Source of the DNA: Chamaelirium japonicum
Taxonomy: Eukaryota > Streptophyta > Magnoliopsida > Liliales > Melanthiaceae
Assembly: GCA_947650365.1 (NCBI GenBank)
Contig: CANTAL010000667.1
Span: 1 to 64,000, forward strand
Length of the DNA: 64,000 bases
Reading direction: 5' to 3'
Shown here: positions 19,560 to 32,689 of the stretch, piece after piece
How positions within the stretch are numbered: position 1 is the first letter of the stretch
Layout: each line of letters starts with the position of its first letter
The notes under the pieces: model-generated
Told to the model about the DNA's origin: nothing
Database searches by the model: none
The model's input: only the letters and a program-made list of their open reading frames with translations
Position numbers and translations under genes: made by a program

Positions 19560-22500
19560 CGGAAGGACGGTGTAACGAGAAGGCTCTGATTGGAACGCAT
19601 TGACATGGTCGGTGGCTCCGGACAGCTGTGTTCCGGGTATTCCTGAAAGGGTTACCCAAGCCGAATAACTGCGACGTGGCTCCATACCGGGTAGAACAAG
19701 TAGTATAGGCTATGGATTTGGACTTTTGTATTTGGGTAAGAAGAAGTTGAGTGAGAGTCAGGAGAAAGAAGGGGGGATGTTTGAGAGAGGCATCCTCTAT
19801 AGTGATTTGGTCAGCACTGTAGTAGTTTCCAAGCCAAGTCTTTTGTGAAACACAAAGTTGTATGCACGTTCCACTCCGTTCGACTCCGCTCGCCCGGAGA
19901 CAATCTCTTGCTCTCCGTTCTCCGCTTCGCTCAGCTTCGTTCCACTTAAGTACATTCCAAGTACATACCTATACTACCCGGGAGGTGATCAGAGCTGGAA
20001 AGAGGCCCTCGCCCCGGGGGGGTCCGTTATTTCAGTTATTTACAATAACTAGATGAAAGGCACATTGAGTGCCCAACCAACCATAAGTCATCCCTTGAAA
20101 GAAGTGTTCTGTTGTTTGTTCGCAACAAGGATCGCAAGTGACCCCCACCTGGGAGTCCCCTTGCTTGCTGAAGGAAGCCATTTCATAACTTGCTAGGTGA
20201 AACTCACTCACTTTCTTAGTGTACTGTTAGACTACCTATAGTAGACCTTAGTGGTTCTCAACTGCTTCCTCCTAAATATTTCATGCCCTATACTCCAAGT
20301 AGCCGTTTATTAAGGGGTACTATTCATGGGCTCTGTTCTCCATTCCTTCTGGTTTTGTTAGCTAGGCTAGTACATATATATCCTAGCAGTCACGGTTATA
20401 GGGCTTATAAGGGTAATGAAATAGGCCTACATCCTATACTTTCCGGTTAGCGAGAGAAAGAGGACGATGCTATCGGGCATCTAGTTTAAAGCATTCCATA
20501 ATCTTCTTCTTATATAACTAAAGAAGAGGAAAGATGACGTAGAAAAAACAGAAGTAAAGCCTGGTTACTCAATTACGGAAACTATGTAATCCCTTCTATT
20601 TTCTATTTTCTATATTCTATATTCTATATTCTATATTCTATATTCTATATTCTATATAGTTAAGGCTGCTTCTTCTTTCGTTTCTTTGTTCTTCTGGTAG
20701 TTTTGGTCGAGGACTGTGGATTTTGTTCTGCTTTCTGTTTATCCTTTAGGGGTTTAGGAGTTTCTTTCTCACTATCTCCCGTACCACACTCAGCTAGTCT
20801 GTCCAGTTTTCCTTCTTTATATTTGATAAGAGCAGAAAGCTCCCGATCAAGGCCTGAACAATTCTGGTTTAGATCAGGAAAGTGGGTTGCCCTTTATGCT
20901 ATCCCCTGAAAGGTATCACGTCTTATAGGAGGCTCTTACGAATTCCTCTACCTCATTCCCACGGAAAAAACAACATCTATTTGCATAGAGTGCCCAACTG
21001 TAGCGTGAGAGCCCCTTGATCTCTCACTAGAGTCATGTAGAGTTTCTTATTCCATTTGCACTCTACAGAGGACCCATCACCACACCTCCCTGCACTACTT
21101 TTCTACTGAACTAGAGGCGACTCCACCTGGAGGAGATTGGATGATTAGATCAAATCTAAATCCAATAGTGTGGATTGGATACAATGGATTCATAACACTA
21201 GAGGACAGCTACACCGTTCCAACATCGGTTCGGTAAGGCAAATACCAAACCAATGCGGGACAGCCTATGCTTGACTGATAGAGTCAGAGAGCACCATTGA
21301 TCTTATCATACGAGATTTTGCTGTTCCTGTTGTCAGTCAATTGTTCCTGTCTTTTTTTCTTGTTTTTCGGTCAAATGGAACTAGATTTATATAGTAAAAA
21401 GCCTGGTTTCCAGAGCTAGATTTGTTGCTGGATTTCTCCTCGATTTCTAGAGTCTATTTCATGGTTGGTTGACTCGCCACTTCACTCTAAGAGTCCAGAG
21501 TGTTGTTCCTTGTTTTGAGGGACTCGATTGATAGAGTAACAAACCTGGATTGCTAGAGCTAGTTACTGGTTCCACTTTCATACAACACAGCAAGAGCAAG
21601 CAAGGCAAGATGGCTACTTCAAGGAGCCATTGATAAGCAAATCAAGGCAAGTCCAACTGTCCGGGTAGAGAATCTCCTTCCCTCATCGGTCGGTTCGGTT
21701 AGTCAAGTCTGTCCTTCCTTTCAAACAACTCCACCACTCCAGGCCAGTAGGTCAGGTAAGAATCTCCTCTAGCTCGGATAGACAACGAGGCATTTCCGGG
21801 TGGAAAGGCCGAGTGGAGAGACAGTCAACAAGGCAAGTAGGGGTTAGTGTTTCTCCTTTCCTCAGTTCAGTCCAACTCCAACAGTCAGGGTAGAATCCAT
21901 CCTTCACTCGGCTCGGTTCGAGTAGAGCTAGGGCTAGGATGAAATTAGGGTTGGTAACAAGTCACTAAGACAAGAGCTAGGTAAGCAAGCAAGAAGGAGA
22001 AGTCCCGGCTTCCGGCGCTTGTCGATAGAGGTCGCCCTCTTGATCGGATGGAATCGTTGCTAGGCCTCTCCGTCCCGACACAGACGGGACAAACGGGGCC
22101 CGTCGCGTGGTGTGTACACAACCATATGCTGAGACTACTGGGTTGAAGGCACGAGTAGTTTGACTCTTCGTATTCGACTGGGAGGGAAATCGGGATCGAG
22201 ATCTGCAGATGAGGGCAAAGGTTCCTGGGATGCAGCTACACCGGAGGGGGGGCTCGGCAACAGATGCTTCGGTGGTTCGGAGCTTTTATAAAAGAGAAAT
22301 TTTTTCATTCGGTCCACCTGGACAGATGCTGCTTCGTCTGGGCCCACACCCACTGGTTAGCGGTACAGAGCTTTCATAGTTCGGGCGGGGCCAGCCGGCG
22401 TATGGCAAAGGGAACGGGACTTGGGTAGTCGAATGAAGGTCTTAGAGATGGGGCCGGGCTCACTCGGGGCCGAAATAGGTAGAAATAGGTGGGTCCGCTT

Positions 22501-25500
22501 TTCCAGTTCGATAGGCAGGAGAGGGGGGCTTGGCATCCGATCCACTTGGTTGGGGCAAGGGAAGGAATACGTGGAGACTTGGATTCGAATCAATTGGATG
22601 CAGTGAAGGGACCTGGGGAACTGGAAACAAAAGTTTGATAATTAGACCTTTCCCAACTACGGGCTTTCGAAGAAGGTTAAGATTGAGAAGCAGAAGAGGT
22701 GGACTCTGAAGGTTGCTTAGCAGCAGGAGCTAGAGGAGAAGAGGAAAGCCATGGGGTCTGGTAGCTAGGTTCCAAATCCTTGGGATCAGCAGCAGCAGAA
22801 AGTGGACTTGGTCCTCGGAGCTAGACAATGGAAAAGAAGGCTTAGACGCGCATCAGAAGCACTCGATTAATAAAATAAGAAGATTGGATTGCCTGGGAGA
22901 TGTAGCCAGAGAGCTGTGGATTTGAGTGATTGCTTGAATAAATAAGTATTAACAAATGTAGCTAAGGGGCTTGGTTCCGCCTTCCCCGGAGCTAGGCGAG
23001 CAGAATCGAGAAATGCAGATAGGGAATTCCTTTTTTATAAACGGATCACTTGGGTCTTTGCCTCCGCTTGTGGGTACTCCCCTGTCGGTCCGAAGCAGCT
23101 TGAGAGCCCAGGAAGGTCTCGCCCCTTGTCCTTTTCTTCCGAATGATGGATCTGGCCATGGGAATGAGGTTTCATTATCCAGTGCTTCCCTCTCGACTAG
23201 AGCCCTTGATAGCATGAATATATTATTGGATTGAGGTTTCAATATCCACGTGTCTCCGTTCCCTTCCAACGGGGCCTAGCAGCAATCCCTAGGGTCGGAT
23301 TCATCAGAATGCGGGCAGAGGCTGGCTGCTGATGAACTTCGATTTTGATCAAAGGCCCTTTGGACGGACGATGAATCGGACTCAGAAGCGGGAGATGAAG
23401 GAGAGTCGGATGGAGCACTCAATGGAGAGATTCCCTTTTGCCTCCGCTCATTGGTCTTATTTAAGATGATGGATTCGAACGAGAGAGATAGAGGGAGAGC
23501 CAGGTGGGCGCGTGGATGGCAAAGAACTACTTGGGTCCATGCACATTATAGAAAGATTCTCATCCAAACTTCCAAGGACACCGGAATAAGGGTTAAATGA
23601 CCCAAGTCTGGCTGATGGAGATGAATCGAGGTACTTACCTTACCCGCCTCATACCTCTTCCCTGGTCCCGGCCCATCGCCAGGGGGAACGAAGGAGTTTT
23701 GATGCCGTCCCTGAGCCGGCTTGGTGGGATCCCGATATCGATATGCTCTGCCGGAATATAAAGATGGAACAGAATATGGATCGGATCTGGGCCCGGATAC
23801 ACTCGTTTGCTCGTCCCTTCTTTCTCCGTCTAGATGCCCAGAGAGGATGAAACATCCAAAGGTTGAGATTAGCCGTTCATTGTCTCGGTTCGGCTCCGAC
23901 TGGTCTGACTTCGGGGGTTGGGAGAGATCGGAAATCAGCTGCCGTTGGCTTGGATGGAGCTATTTATGGTGAAGAGGAATGAGATGAAATGGTTCCGCCT
24001 CCTTGGCTCGTTGATGGCTTTATTCCTTCCGCCTTTAGAGAAGGTGGAGTTGAGGACGGAGAGTCAGTCGGAGGGTACTGGAGAGGAAGAAAGGACTTCA
24101 ATAGAAGCCTTTCGAGGTGGACTCGAAAGAAGGGTTTTGCCGGGGCCGGACCAGGAGATGAAGGCGGAGCTGAGGAGCTTGAATCGCTTTCGAATGGAGA
24201 GATGGAAATAGAAAAGGATGGATGTTCATTCGCTTCAATGGCTTATCTTGCCTCTAGAGAAGAAGGCCTACCCGCTTGGGGCGCTTCTGCAATAAATAGC
24301 GTATATAAAGCGATAGTTCTTTGTCGGGGTCTTGGACCTGGGGACGGAAGAGAAGAAAAGACGAGATAGCTCCGCTCATCCCCCTTCCTTTGTTCCGAAT
24401 GCCTGCCTTAATGGCATGGCCAACCCACTCCCACCTACTAATCCGTTCCAAGCAGCCTCCCTCAATTGAAAGAATCAACCTGGGGGTGGAATAGAAAGGA
24501 TTGGTCCAAGCCCAGCGCTGTTAATGATTCCTTTGATCGACCGGAGGGATAGAAATATGGGTATCGATAGGCGGCCTTCCATCCCAATTCAATCCTGAAT
24601 CCGATACCGAGATCTCTGCTCCTGGTCCCACGAATGGAAGCGGGTCCTTCTGGCTTAAGATTTCCCTTTGCTGGTTGACCCAATGAAGTAATCTCCAAAT
24701 GCCTAACCTTGCCGGTCGAAGGAATGGAACCGAAGATGCTTCCCCTCGCTCCGATCGCTAATTAACAACCGAAATGAACGGGTGATCCGAAGAGATTGCC
24801 CTTCCTCGACTCCTCATGCTTCCGTGTCTCCCTAGGCCGGCTTGCTTCAAATTGATTGGTTTAAACTGGATAAGAACGAGTCAACTGGACCGAACTGCCC
24901 AGCAGATGGGAGGGAATGACACCCCGCTGATGGAGGAACCGATCCGTTGCCGGGCCTCAGGTTCCGATAGAGGGATAGATGGGAAGAACCCCGGGAGCTA
25001 AGGGAAAGGCAAGGAAGTTCGGAACAGAAGGCTTAGGCGAACCCCCACCTCATTGCTTCTTTCGGATCACCAGATCCCATTTTGCCAGGCTCAGGACCCG
25101 CAACGAATCAGCTTTCTAGCTTCCAATTGTCAGCATCTCCTCTATCCGGATCCAGGCACCTCCGGTTAGAAAATCGAAAGTTGAAGCTTTAGGAGTTTTC
25201 CTGTGACTGCCCTATCAGGCTTCGGCTAAGGCATCCCTATAAGGTTTCGCAAAGAGCCAAGAAGCAGAAAGCTCACTTGCGAGTCACCGATCGAATAGCG
25301 CAGACCGCGAGTCGAGAATTCGCCTTAAGTTGACTTTTGTTCTATCCGCAGGGTCGAACCGATCGAAGTATGTCGTCGAAGATACCGATGGGGGCATGCC
25401 TTAGCCAACTCACCCAGCGCTTGGGACAAGATTTTATGGTGTCCTCATGCCTCGCGCTTGGTTTGCCTTTCTCTCGTCGGAACTCAATTCAGCTAACCCG

Positions 25501-25766
25501 AAATGCTTTCGAGGGCTTGAATTGATTGAATTAGGTTGAAAATGTCAGGCAAGATAGGATGTTTGAAGGGCATCAGGATGGCAGCGAGCAAGGCAGAAGG
25601 AATTCATCTTTCCCAGCCGGCCCTCTCTCTTCACGCTGGTGAAGCAGCCCACGCCTCTTACGACGCCATCGCGCAGGGGTACGACGGGTTAGCCTCAGAA
25701 GGGCAACTTCTTGGATAAGGCGTTAAGGCGGCCTTCTAACCGTAGGCCTATCCGGTCCCGTGCGGA
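19560..25766. other. Long stretch without a recognised gene
   Basis: About 6 kb with no conserved gene on either strand. Open frames reach 126 codons (23989-24369), but the text is not of a known family. The 21-22 kb part is full of variations on short words such as GATTGATAGAGT and CTAGAGCTAG. The 22-25 kb part is purine-rich on the + strand, with many GGAGATGAAGG-like words. Only a heptamer repeat near 20.6 kb is clear. Confidence 0.5.
20594..20658. repeat. Heptamer tandem repeat (TTCTATA)n
   Basis: A run of TTCTATT/TTCTATA units, five to six of them perfect TTCTATA, ends in TATATAG. It is a simple sequence repeat in gene-free DNA. Confidence 0.9.
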
Positions 25767-26123
25767 TTAACACCCTTTCGTTTCTATTGAAGTTCTCCCC
25801 ACCTCTTTCTTTGAAGCAGAAAGGCAAAGAGCTGTTCGCGGTTCCTCCTCCTCCTCCCCAAATTTGAAAAAGAAAAACCCATTTTCCCTTGAGAACAACT
25901 CCAGACCACCTTTAGGTTTCCACAACCTCATCACAGAATTTTTCATATGAATGTAGTATGGTCTTCTGCCAACAACGTACCCTACAAGAGTGTGTTTCCA
26001 TTTCTGTAGGTGGGCTTCTTCCTCTGCTAAGGAGCAAACAGCTGTTTTCTCATTGTTAACAGGGGATATGAAACGGAGACTTAGGTTGAGTCCATCACTA
26101 GCAGGGGGGCTGAAAGCGCACAC
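25767..26123 (-). pseudogene. LINE ORF1-type fragment with DUF4283
   Basis: The minus-strand frame carries WKHTLVGYVVGRRPYYIHMK followed by RLWKPKGGLELFSRENGFFF. This is the typical core of DUF4283, the domain at the start of plant L1-like LINE ORF1 proteins and their relatives. The frame starts inside the family's N-terminal part and ends after an acidic run (EEEEE). No zinc knuckle, endonuclease or reverse transcriptase follows. It is a short nuclear-derived remnant and not a mitochondrial gene. Confidence 0.75.
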
Positions 26124-26388
26124 TTTGCTCCAAGATGAGCTGTTGAGACCAGATCCAGAGATTGGGTTGGGGAAGTCTCATATTCCGAAAGCTCACTGCC
26201 TGTCATGTGAACTGATTGCAAGTTGACTTCACCACCAGTAAGCAGCCAGTAGACTCTGTGGGTGGAAGTGTGGACGTAAACAAGTTATCTTGCAATCTCT
26301 TTCACACAAACTTCAAGCCCAAAGTCAGTTCTGAAGCGGGGTCAGCCTTGAGAAAAATGGAAAAAAATCATTTCTGATGCAAAAAAAA

Positions 26389-26413
26389 CAAGCTCAGTAG
26401 GATTCGAACCTAC
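26389..26413 (-). other. tRNA T-arm-like remnant
   Basis: On the minus strand a perfect 5-bp stem, GTAGG-TTCGAAT-CCTAC, is followed by TGAGCTTG, like a T arm and the 3' half of an acceptor stem. No matching 5' acceptor strand or clear anticodon arm was found in the 90 bases before it. It may be the 3' end of a decayed tRNA gene or chance. Confidence 0.3.
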
Positions 26414-26599
26414 AGTCTCACCTTTTTGATGAGCCTCATTCTCATTCGCATAACGTAGCGTTCTATTACATAGACGACGATCACTATTTCATTGATAACA
26501 CAGACTGCATGTGTATTGCATATAGACTGGGTAGTCAGAAAGGAACTTCTCCCTGCTCCCGCTCTCAAAGATCGACTGGGCGTGTATGATGCCAATCTT

Positions 26600-28500
26600 T
26601 CACGTGTCCCCAGACGGACCTGTGTTAGACACGGAGAGGACTGCTAAGCCGAAGCAAAGAGTCGAGGACACGCTAACTTAACTGTTTCATGCTTCTTCTC
26701 TTGAAAAACTAGCTACTCGTTACTTACCTTTTGATAAGTAGAGTAGATACCTTTTGTCTGTTCAGTCCTTCACTTCTTGCATTGATTTGCTTTGTTTCAT
26801 TTCTCTTGTGTTGGTGTTCCGTAAATAGCCCGGAAGCTCTCACGCGCGCCAAAGACAAAGCTCCTAGGGCTGGCAAGTAAGTTTAACCCGACTCTGTTCA
26901 TCTCTGACTTTCCCGCCTCTTTTCACGACGCTAACTCAAATGTGTAATGCATCCGCGGGTGGGTAACCAACCCGCTTCTGTGAATCGACCCGTCTCTTTG
27001 TGTTGTGTTGAAAACTCCTGACATCAGCTCTTCAACAAGACAATAGGGCAGGGAGAGACTAACCCGAAGCAAAGAGTCGAGGACTGCTTCACTGCACTCT
27101 TTCTTGTGTTGACAGAGGAAGTCCCCCTTATAACTAGCCTTCACGGAGTGTGCAACACACTCCTTCAATCCCCTCTTAAGCAAGGGTTCTTTTCACTAAC
27201 CTGAATCGGTGAATCGATCGAGACTGGCACTGTTGAATAAACCGCTAATGGGACTCTTGAATGCACTCTATTTACGCTATAAGCCCAGGGCTCTGTTACC
27301 TAAACAAAAGATGTGGACGGACTAACTGCTATCTACACTCCTAAGGCAGGGAAGTCATCCAATCCCCGACCTGGTAACTGAACTATTGAATGCTTGTCTC
27401 GTCTTTCCCGACCTGACCCTTAAAGGACAGCTCTTAGCCAAAGACTGATGTGATGCTCTTAGCGCACCAGAAAGAAAGCTCTTAGCGCGCGCTAGCCCTA
27501 ACATTAGCTCTAAGACTAATGGAAAGGTGAAACTTGCCTTCCCGACTTGATGTGTCGATACCAGAAACTACGACTTAACTGCCTTCGTGCGTGAGGGTAA
27601 GCCGAAGAGGTGAATCGAGTACCGTAAACAAGCCTATTCATGAATCTCAACCCTATCCACGTCACATTCAAGGTCGATTAATTGGCTTATTTGAATGCTG
27701 AAAAACCTACTTTTCGTGAAGTATGGTGACACTAAACTAAAGCGTTCATAAAACGAATAATTGATCCAGCCATAGAAACGATCTACGATTTGAGTTTCCG
27801 CTTAGCGTTCACTACCTTTATTCCTGCACTGGCCTAACTGAAGCTATCAGACTAGGTATCTTTGACCTTGGTGTGGACTGATTAACTGCTAACGAAGGAA
27901 AGTACATGATATCCGACTTTCGGTGCCGAGACCGTAGCTGTAGACTGGCACTGTTGGTTGTGTTCCCTGAGGAGCTCACACTTTCAACTACGCTTTCCTC
28001 CGTTCACTCTCAACATCAGCTATCTATCAGACTAGGGGATAAGGTGATTAAACCGACTCCGTGGACCGAGTACCGCTACTTCGACTCTGTTCATCTCTGA
28101 CTAAGCCGAGTCTGTTGACTCCTAAACTATAAGACGAGGATTGTTACCTAACCGACTCGGTGAATCGAAAACCGCTAACCCAAGTCTTGGAATCGATGAC
28201 TGCTTCACTTTGACTTTCCCGACACTGCCCTGAAAAACCTCCTTGCCCGAGGAGCAGCCTAGTCCTTAACGCGCTAAGGCTTCTACTCTGTTTTCTTCTC
28301 TTCTTTGTGTTTCACACTCTTGACATACGCTAGTAGGGCTATTATCCATAAGCCGAAAACTAGGGCTATGACCCCTAAACCGAATGAATTGATACCGTAT
28401 ACAAGCCGGTGAATGACTGAGCCCGAAGAGTGCTCACTTAAGTCACAGGGCTTTCCCCGTTTTCAATCCTTTTGCCTGGAAGAAAGTCACTCAATAGGGC
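26600..28500. repeat. Region of recurring short words, gene-free
   Basis: No gene is recognised, but several words recur: 26649-26669 equals 27064-27084 (21 bases, CCGAAGCAAAGAGTCGAGGA plus C); 26889-26909 equals 28082-28102 (21 bases). Variants of GACTTTCCCGAC, GGTGAATCGA, CTAACTGAAC and TAAGCCGA occur throughout. It resembles an old array of diverged duplications. Confidence 0.6.
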
Positions 28501-31500
28501 TAGGAAGAGATGCGTCCCATTAGAGGCCTTCCAGTCTAAGCCATTCTTTTCTCTCCTTAGCTTCTATTACCTGACCTTGAGAGGGATAGATACAATTAGT
28601 TAGAAGGCATTCCAAAGTGATATAAACCCAAAGACGAAGACGCAGCTGCACCTAGAGTCTGCATCTTAGCGTCTGCGTCTTGTGCCTAGCTTCCTACTAG
28701 CTACAGGCAAAGAGCGGATAAAACAAGAGTGTTGTCCCTATTTTGCTTTTCTCTTAAATGAGAGCTACCTTTATTTATTGGGATTTTCTATCGATCGATA
28801 AGCACGGGTGGGGTGGACCCGTGTAGAATTGCTCTCGATGGCTAGTGAGAAAGACAAGAGAGATAGGTATATGGGCTACCAACTCGGATTCCGTCCAACC
28901 GGAGCTTCATATGGGGGTTTAGATCCGGTCGATACAAATAGGTGTGTGTTCCCTCTCCGGAGGGCTGGTAGTGTGGATCCAGCAATGGCATGAAGAACGT
29001 CCTTTTTCAACCAACCCGCCGACACCTGATTCGTGTATATCGGGTGGTGAAAGCCGTATTTGTAGCATCATATAATATGTGGAATAGGGTTTATGAGTCG
29101 CCTACCCTGACCTTCCTTAACGTTATTCCGATCCAGGCTCCTGAATCGCCTGATAAAGGAGCCCGGCCCGGGGCTTCGAAAGATAGGCTTGCAGCGGATT
29201 CAACCGATCTATTCCCCGTGGCATATAGAGATGGGCGAAGCATAAGGCTAGTCACGTTCCATGGGTGCTGATAACATCCTTTTCTCCCTCGGGAGTGGGC
29301 TTTGTAGGAGTTGGACGAGATGCAAGACTTTTTCCTCAAGGAGTTGGAGCAGCAGTAGTTGACTCGTATAAGAGAATAAGACCGGCCTATGGTGAAAGGG
29401 TTGAGAGTGGATTCCTTTCTTCAATGCATTTCACCAGGTAGGGTACCTTTTCTTTTTTTAGATACGCTCATTCAAGCCCACTGCTCTCTGAGCAAAAGGA
29501 ACGAATGCGCCAAGCAAGAAAGTGGGATTGGAGTAGTACTGGTTAGACGGCTAATAGTTGCTATTTGACTCCATTAGATGGCAAATAATGAGATGGCTAT
29601 AAGAGAGGCGCCCTTCTACGGGCGGGTAGACAGGACGACCTTATTGAACCTAGCGAATGAGCTCCTACTCCCTTCCGAGCCAACCACTGACTTCTCTTTT
29701 CCCAGAAGGCGCTAAATTCTATGCTTTTTGGTCTCATATTGGGCCGAAGCAAACGAGATTTTTGCGTTTCAGGCCTCACTTTGAGCTTCCTCTGCGGAAT
29801 ATTTGAGAGTTGTCGGTAGACTTGATCTCAATCCCTTACTAACCATAGGAAGTTCTCCTACGGAGTCCTTATTTGAGAGCCTTTCTTGTAGAAGTGGTAA
29901 CAAACCCTTGTTAGCTGTAGGGTGGGTAGCAAACGTCCTTTTTTTTTTTTTTAGTCAGTTGCTTAAAACCTTGGCAACCAATCTCTATTCCTTGTCTTCT
30001 TTGTTGCTTACTTGGCTAGCCATCTTCTTTTCCTACCCCACTCACCGCCCTACTTTGCCTCTAACCATTTCAAAGAAAGAGATTTGAGAGTAGAATCGAC
30101 TTTGGCATGCGGAGCATGTTGTCGTACACACCACGCGTCTGACAGTTCGGCCTTGTTGGGGCATGTGAAGTGTCAAGAACCTTGCGGGTTAGACGGCTTG
30201 GCCATTGGGTTCCATCGTTTGTTTTAGGAGTTATGTTGACTTTGAAGTTGGGTCCTTTGGGTATGCATGATATTAAGCCATAAAATGTATTTGAAGCCTG
30301 GATTTTGAGTCCTGGGTTCATGTTTCACTGGTTTTGAGCCAACCGGGTTGGTTGTTTCTTCAGTTTGACGGCTGCTTGTCAGGTGAAGTCTTTCTTACTA
30401 GCTTGTTCTGGGAAACGAATATGTGATAACAAAGATGATTTTAGGAACAAGAGGTTGGATTTCACTGGTTAGTTTCTTGCACAAAAGTGATCGGATTGGC
30501 GATTTGTCACTTGTAGATGTTGTCCGAAGGCAGTCCGCATCTCTGCCGAAAACGTGGTCTTGGGTCGTGATCATCGGTCATACGAGCAACTCGAATGAAT
30601 GTGAAGGTTCCACTGGGTTTCCCGATGAATGGAGTCTTATAACTCATCAGCTAAGTGTTGTGGCAACTCTTAGACGAACAAACCCTCTTCAAATGATGTC
30701 TGACCTAAGTCAACCATCTTCTGAACATGTCCAAGGTTTCCCATTCGGGTCCGAGTATTTCCGGTCTGATTCTGAATGTTCCGGGACCATGATCCGAACG
30801 AGCCGAAGTCGAATTCCGGAAGAAGGGTGTGGTGGAACTCTGGCTTCTCCTTGCTACAGGTTCGATTTAACTTGGACATATGTCCAGCCATCTTGACTGA
30901 GTCGTGTCGACTCATTGTTTAAGGAAGGGCCGGGCCCTTATGTGTTCCCTTGTGGCATTGGTACAGCCATATCCATGTGTGAGGGTTGGCGGTTACAAAT
31001 AAAGGCTGACGGTCTTATTTACTTTACTAAAAAAAACTGTACTTTACAAAATCCGGCGGTTGGGATGTCTGGCTGTTAGGGTGACTGTTGGCGGTCAGAC
31101 CAGTCTGGCGGATTATGGAAGAGAATCTGTTGACCGAAGACTCATTTCCGATTCCCCGGATATTCTAAATCACCGCGCTGATCATAAACATTATAAGCAT
31201 AAGCTCTCGGACTCTCGGGTCTCTTCTGAGACCTACCTGGTAATCATTCCCGGACCCATTTTCCAAACCTTTTTATTCTACCTTCGTTTAGGTTTAACGG
31301 GCTCGAATCCATCCTCTTCATCTCCGGATTTTCACGACTCGGAATCTCCGCTGTCCGAGACATAACCCTCACAATCTGTTGAATAATCCTGGTCGGAATT
31401 TGCCTGGTTCATAATCTGCATTTTGCGATCCAAAGATTTGCTAAACTTCATCAAATCCTCCTTGAGGAGAGATACATTACCCTTTTGACAACCTTCTTGA

Positions 31501-32689
31501 TCCTTGTGCTCCGACTTGGAACCACGTGGGTCCTCGACCTGCTTCATTGATGAGAAAGTGTTCCAAACCTTCTACGATTCACTTCGGACTATTTTTCGTT
31601 GAGATAATCCGATAGCCTTATTCAATTTAGAATAGTGGTCGTCCCCTTACTAGATCAAATAGGGCACCAGACTGGTTGGGCAGGCGGTTCGCTACGTTGC
31701 ATGCATGGGTTGACGTCCAACACCTCGACCACTTGAGCAGCATTCTCGCGGATAGGACCCATTGGCGAGGTATCGGTGATCGTAGTTGCACCAGCGGAGT
31801 TCTCAATAGCTTCGACCCGATTTGGTTTGTTCATGGCTGCCTTTATATTAGGTAGTAGGCATCGGGAATGTAAGAGTCTGACTCTATTTGACATCGGATG
31901 AAAGGTCCGGGCAAGTTGCCATGGATGGACCAAAGGCCCTGAAAGGGTTGTGATGGCAATGCAGTGACGCAGCGCTTTCCTCACCTCCGAGTCTAACAAT
32001 CTAAACACTAGTAGCCTGTGAAGAGTAGACCCATCTTGCAAGATGAAGTAATGAGATTCGTGCCCCCCCGCTTAGCCAGTGACGGATGCGTGTCCGCCTG
32101 GCCCATCAAGAAAACCTTTGAATAGACTGTTGGAAGGAGGAGCTCGAGGGGAAAGGTCGACTTCACGCTCACAATAGAAAGATGGAAAAGACAGTGCGGG
32201 GTTTTGAGGCCCCGAAAAGGACGAGCGTATGGACAGTCAAGCGAGCGTAAGGACTTGAAACGATAGTTCATCTAGGGAGGACCATAAGATAATCAATCCA
32301 TCGACCAGGTAACAGAGTTCATCATTGACCAGTGATGAATGTATCAGTCTCTCGATCAAAGATGGGTCAGCTCCACGAAGGACATTTCTCGTAACCTCGC
32401 TCATCCTATCATACAGATGCGCTGTTACAGCAAGCAGGAGCCAGGGCTAACCGAGTGCCCATTGCCAAAGGAATTGCTGGAATAAAGGTACTGCTAGGAA
32501 TTTCATCCCCTGGACGGCTAGTCAAAACTTCTGAAGAGCAATCCAGCAGAAAAGAAGATCGAAAACCTATGTGCTTGAGGTTGGGATCAGAAACCTCACC
32601 GGAAGAGAAGTCACTCAGCCATTTGCTCGGGCGTAGTAGATTGAGGAGAATCTCCAGTCTATGTGATGCTTTTGTGCAAACAACTATAC
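28501..32689. other. Gene-free sequence before the gypsy element
   Basis: No mitochondrial gene is recognised. Open frames up to 157 codons (30423-30896) and 128 codons on the minus strand (31655-32041) have no family I can name. The 31.3-32.3 kb minus-strand text is acidic and serine-rich in part and could be flanking sequence of the neighbouring retroelement. No terminal repeats were found. Confidence 0.45.

Noticed and set aside
23989-24369. 126-codon frame in the 22-25 kb stretch
   Set aside because: Gly/Glu-rich low-complexity text from purine-rich DNA, overlapped by another + strand frame, with no family resemblance.
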